From positions 1-64,000 of the forward strand of contig NZ_JAMZIK010000071.1 of NCBI RefSeq assembly GCF_024178315.1: a stretch of DNA of 64,000 bases. The letters are read 5' to 3'. The notes below the pieces were generated by a model, which was not told the DNA's origin, did not search any database, and saw only the letters and a program-made list of their open reading frames with translations. Shown here in pieces: positions 61,136-64,000 of the stretch (the first letter of the stretch is position 1; each line of letters opens with the position of its first letter). The position numbers and the translations under genes were made by a program. The stretch comes from Siccirubricoccus soli. GTDB taxonomy: Bacteria; Pseudomonadota; Alphaproteobacteria; Acetobacterales; Acetobacteraceae.

Positions 61136-61348
61136 TCAGACGGATTCCGAACGGTTCCCGGTGCTCCAGAGCGCCAGGGCGGGCGGTAGGACGCCTACCA
61201 CCAGCCAGTGCAGCAGCGCCGCCTGACGGGCAAGAATGCCCCATTCCCACAACAGGACGCAGCCGAACTGAACCAACAGCATCCAGGCGATGGCGACGGC
61301 CAGAGTACGGATTTCCGTCGCCGCCCCTGCCTTCGGGGGTGTCTGCAT
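61136..61348 (-). CDS. Small two-helix membrane protein
   Basis: A 70-residue hypothetical protein with two membrane segments, TLAVAIAWMLLVQFGCVLLW and LHWLVVGVLPPALALW, and a polar end. A possible Shine-Dalgarno AAGGGA precedes ATG 61348. It lies 72 bp upstream of otsB on the same strand and might share its promoter. Function unknown. Confidence 0.6.
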   Translation of the reverse strand: MQTPPKAGAATEIRTLAVAIAWMLLVQFGCVLLWEWGILARQAALLHWLVVGVLPPALALWSTGNRSESV

Positions 61349-61466
61349 GCGTCCCTTGCCTTAGGTTGGATCGGGCCTGGCAGCACCCCGGAAGGCGCCG
61401 CCGATGGCATCCAATAGCCTTTACACGACTTCGCGACGCATTGCACACGAAAAGCGGAGGACGCCC

Positions 61467-61874
61467 ATGCCAGACGATGCCCCGATCGCGGCCCCGAAGG
61501 TCCGCACCACCGTCACCCACGCCGCCAGCGCGCAGTACGACAGCGGGCTGCGTCCCTTTTTCGCCTACCGGGATCTCGGCATCGCCCGCGCCACCGGGGG
61601 AAGCTACGGGGCGAATGTGATCCGGGCCGTTCCGGGCACCCATGCCAATCCCGTCTGGCATACCCATACGCTGGACTTCCAGCTCGTCTTCGTCCTGCGC
61701 GGCTGGGTCCGGTTCGAATACGCCGATATCGGCGAGGTGCGGCTGGAGGCCGGGGACAGTGTGCTGCAGGCGCCGGGCATCGCCCACCGGGAGCTGGAAC
61801 ATTCCGACGATCTGGAGCTGGTGGAGATCACCTCCCCGGGCGAGTTCGAGACGAAGCTGGTGGAAGGGCCCTGA
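61467..61874 (+). CDS. Cupin-domain protein
   Basis: A 135-residue single cupin. Motif 1 is PVWHTHTLDFQLVFVLRGWVRFEY, motif 2 VLQAPGIAHRELEHSDD, with His ligands present. GGAGG (61456-61460) sits 6 bp before ATG 61467; an upstream ATG at 61404 has no such site. Substrate unknown; not closely similar to the cupin at 6828. Confidence 0.87.
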   Translation: MPDDAPIAAPKVRTTVTHAASAQYDSGLRPFFAYRDLGIARATGGSYGANVIRAVPGTHANPVWHTHTLDFQLVFVLRGWVRFEYADIGEVRLEAGDSVLQAPGIAHRELEHSDDLELVEITSPGEFETKLVEGP

Positions 61875-61970
61875 CGCCCGGCGGCATCGCCCAGCTCGGT
61901 CTGCTGCGGCAGGGCAGCGGGCGGCGCGGTTCACGCTGGCCGCCTTGCCCGCCGCATGGTGGGATGGGCA

Positions 61971-63218
61971 TCAGGGGCGCGGCGGTGCGTCCCGGCCGGT
62001 GAGGTAGCCGGCGAGGCCGAGCAGCAGGCAGGCGGAGAGCGTGCCGAAGGCGATCGGCCAGGCCTCCGCTGCCGGTGCCACCGCCACCGCCCAGCCCGTC
62101 AGCGCCGGCAGGGCGGCGCTGCCCAGGGTCTGCGCCAGGTTCACCGTGGTGGCGCCGCGCCCGACCAGATGGTCCGGGAACAGGCTGCGGCCATGCGCCA
62201 CGACCACCACCGGGAAGCAGCTGAACAGGCAGAGCAGCACCAGCAGCGCCACCGCCACGGCCAGGGGCGGCGCCGGCCAGGCGGCCAGCAGGCCGAGCGA
62301 CAGGGCCGCCCCCAGGCAGCAGGCGGCAACGAGCCATTTGCGGGTGTTCAGCCAGCGCTCCAGCGGGCCGATGCCGAGCAGGCCGAGCACCAGCACAGCC
62401 CCCATGGCCCCCAGCACCGCGCCGCGCGGCCCGGGGGCGAGGCCATATTCCGCCGCAAGATAGGGCCCGGCCCAGACCGCCAGCACCGTCGCCATGGCGG
62501 CATAGCCCACCAGATGCATGGCCAGCACCGGCAGCAGGCCGGGGGTGCGCCAGACGGTGAGCTGGCCGCGCAGCGCCTCCACCAGCCCCTCGGCCGGGCG
62601 GTCGGGGCGGGGGCGGTCCGGCGGGTCATCCTGCGCCCAGCGCCACCAGAGCCAGGCGAGGCCGAGGGTGAGCAGGCCGGAGAGCGCATAGGCGCCGCGC
62701 CAGCCCAGCAGCCCCGATGCCCAGGCGAAGGGCGCCCCGGCCAGCAGCACGCCGAGCTGGCTGCTGGCGAAGATGCGGGCGAGCGCCGTGGTCAGCGCCG
62801 GCCCGCCATGCCAGCGCGCCGCCAGCACCACCGCCCCCATGAAGGAGGCGGCGCAGCCGATGCCGAGGAGGAAGCGGGCGAGCAGGAACCAGTCTCCCTC
62901 CGGCGCCAGCCCCTGGCCCAGCGCCCCCAGCGCCGCCGGCAGGGACAGGGCGGCGACGGTGAACCGCGGCCCGAGCCGGTCCAGCGCCAGGCCGACCGGC
63001 ACCTGCAGCAGCAGGAGGGCCAGGAAAAAGGCGCCATTCGCCGCCCCCAGCAGCCCCGGCCCGGCGCCGAGATCCGCCGCCAGCTCCGGCCCCACCACGC
63101 CGAGGGCGGAGCGGTGGAACTGGCTGGCCCCGGTCATCAGCGCCAGGGCACAGAACAGGCGCCGCCTCGCGCCATGGTCGGTCCCTCCCCCGCCCGGGGG
63201 CAGCTCGCCATCCCTCAC
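61971..63218 (-). CDS. MFS transporter paired with ArsR regulator
   Basis: A 415-residue, 12-helix MFS carrier. SQFHRSALGVVGPELAADLGAG in helix 1, LDRLGPRFTVAAL in the 2-3 loop and RFLLGIGCAASFMG in helix 4 are clear; style recalls exporter/nitrate-like MFS groups. The GTG start at 63218 overlaps the ArsR gene stop (GTGA), giving a 27-residue polar N-terminus. Control by that regulator is likely; the compound moved is unknown. Confidence 0.85.
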   Translation of the reverse strand: MRDGELPPGGGGTDHGARRRLFCALALMTGASQFHRSALGVVGPELAADLGAGPGLLGAANGAFFLALLLLQVPVGLALDRLGPRFTVAALSLPAALGALGQGLAPEGDWFLLARFLLGIGCAASFMGAVVLAARWHGGPALTTALARIFASSQLGVLLAGAPFAWASGLLGWRGAYALSGLLTLGLAWLWWRWAQDDPPDRPRPDRPAEGLVEALRGQLTVWRTPGLLPVLAMHLVGYAAMATVLAVWAGPYLAAEYGLAPGPRGAVLGAMGAVLVLGLLGIGPLERWLNTRKWLVAACCLGAALSLGLLAAWPAPPLAVAVALLVLLCLFSCFPVVVVAHGRSLFPDHLVGRGATTVNLAQTLGSAALPALTGWAVAVAPAAEAWPIAFGTLSACLLLGLAGYLTGRDAPPRP

Positions 63219-63922
63219 GCCACCAGCCTCACCCCGAGCGCAGCGTCGAGCTGCCGGGCGCCTTCCGGCGTCAGGGCCAGGCGGCGGCGGGCGAGCGGAT
63301 CGCCCTCGCGCAAAGGCGGCAGGCGGCGCAGCCAGTGGCGGCGCAGGCAGCAGGCGGCGATCTCCCGCCCCAGCCCGCCGGCCAGATGGGCGCGGCGCTC
63401 GGACCAGTCCATGCAGTCGCAGGCGAAGCGGCGGGCGCGGCGGGCGGCGGCGAGATCGACGCCGAGGGCGGCGAGGCCCGACTCCCCCACCTCGGTCGCC
63501 TGCCAGCCGCCGGCGGCGGGGGCGATCCAGTCGCGTCCGGTCAGCGCGCCATACAGCGCCACGCCCAGGCGCCCGGCGAGATGGTCGTAGCAGAGGCGGG
63601 CCTGGCGGAATTCCTCGCCATGCGGCCAGCGTCGGGCGGGGGTGACGGCGGTGGCGAGGCCGCCCAGCATCTCGATGGCCGCGGCCACCTCCTCCCCGGC
63701 CAGGCGGTGGTAGCGGTGGCGGCCCTGGGGATGGACGAGGACCAGGCCGCCCTCCACCAGCCGCGCGAGATGGGCGCTGGCGGCAGGGGCGCCGATGCCG
63801 GCGGCGCGGGCCAGCTCGCCGGCAGTCAGGGCCTCGCCGGAGAGCAGGGCCTGCAGCATGGCGGCGCGGGCGGGGTCGCCCATCAGGGCAGCCAGACCGG
63901 CGAAGGCGGCGGGACTCGTCAT
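63215..63922 (-). CDS. ArsR-family HTH transcriptional regulator
   Basis: A 235-residue regulator. The winged helix spans about 5-85 (LMGDPARAAMLQALLSGEALTAGELARAAGIGAPAASAHLARLVEGGLVLVHPQGRHRYHRLA). The ~150-residue C-terminal part holds Cys/His-rich stretches (RRFACDCMDWSERRAHLAGG, ACCLRRHWL) that could bind a ligand or metal; the family's long form is known for toxic-compound response, but no ligand is assigned. It overlaps the MFS gene by 4 bp. Confidence 0.9.
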   Translation of the reverse strand: MTSPAAFAGLAALMGDPARAAMLQALLSGEALTAGELARAAGIGAPAASAHLARLVEGGLVLVHPQGRHRYHRLAGEEVAAAIEMLGGLATAVTPARRWPHGEEFRQARLCYDHLAGRLGVALYGALTGRDWIAPAAGGWQATEVGESGLAALGVDLAAARRARRFACDCMDWSERRAHLAGGLGREIAACCLRRHWLRRLPPLREGDPLARRRLALTPEGARQLDAALGVRLVA

Positions 63923-64000
63923 GACGCGGAGAGTAGCAGCGGCGGGCCCGCGACGCTTCGGCCCTGGGCGAAGGGATCATGGCTGGGGTTGAGGGAGGGC

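Overview
The window is a gene-dense, very GC-rich bacterial chromosome segment. Codons are strongly biased to G/C in the third position, many genes overlap by 4 bp, and GTG and TTG starts are common. The mix of genes points to an alphaproteobacterium of the Acetobacteraceae, Roseomonas-like: a lone Bug-type receptor, branched-chain amino acid ABC uptake genes, a fused MrpA-B type Pha antiporter, PtsN, many MFS carriers, CaiB-type CoA transferase and FAH-family enzymes. This assignment is inference from gene content; there is no rRNA gene to confirm it. I see no prophage, transposase gene or CRISPR array.

Layout. 0-3 kb: nitric oxide defence, with flavohemoglobin hmp divergent from an NsrR-type Rrf2 repressor and an HPP-CBS membrane protein; two 23-bp palindromes sit between them. 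3-7.3 kb: MFS carrier divergent from a PhyH dioxygenase, then a cupin. 7.7-14.2 kb: six-gene Mrp/Pha cation/proton antiporter operon preceded by ptsN. 14.6-21.6 kb: tRNA-Glu, two MFS carriers, propionyl-CoA synthetase, PfkB-type kinase. 21.9-28.7 kb (minus strand): a PhoX-like Tat protein, a BisC-like molybdoenzyme, a 109-residue orphan, and an 853-residue protein with six tandem ~81-residue helical repeats and a C-terminal HExxH domain. 29-37 kb: class III aminotransferase, Wzy/O-antigen ligase, orphan substrate-binding protein, two glycosyltransferases, Ldh-family dehydrogenase, DUF2243 protein. 38-46.6 kb: FAH-family enzyme with hydrolase, NAD-dependent epimerase-like protein, TPR protein, enoyl-CoA hydratase, dienelactone hydrolase, DUF3047 protein, MFS carrier, flavin reductase. 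46.6-47.7 kb: a 25-codon ORF with a perfect Shine-Dalgarno and a small secreted protein built of three GGGD repeats. 47.7-54 kb: Bug receptor and livHMGFK. 54-64 kb: CMD protein, amidohydrolase, CoA transferase, glycosyltransferase-like protein, trehalose genes otsBA, cupin, and an ArsR-MFS pair.

How the parts work together. hmp, nsrR and the HPP gene look like one NO/nitrite stress unit. ptsN beside the antiporter operon suggests coupling of the nitrogen PTS to monovalent cation balance. otsBA and the antiporter both fit osmotic and pH stress. Much of the rest is uptake and breakdown of organic acids, amino acids and CoA-linked acids.

The intergenic DNA is unusually structured. There are at least three families of repeats: CTAGAGC-bordered palindromes, often placed exactly on stop codons; a ~165-bp four-hairpin cassette present in two inverted copies; and GGGGCCAGG-type palindromes. 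A single MITE-like element with 14-bp inverted ends is also present. The best candidates for undescribed biology are the 853-residue repeat/HExxH protein with its small partner, the perfect-SD micro-ORF, and the GGGD-repeat secreted protein with its palindrome-rich upstream region.
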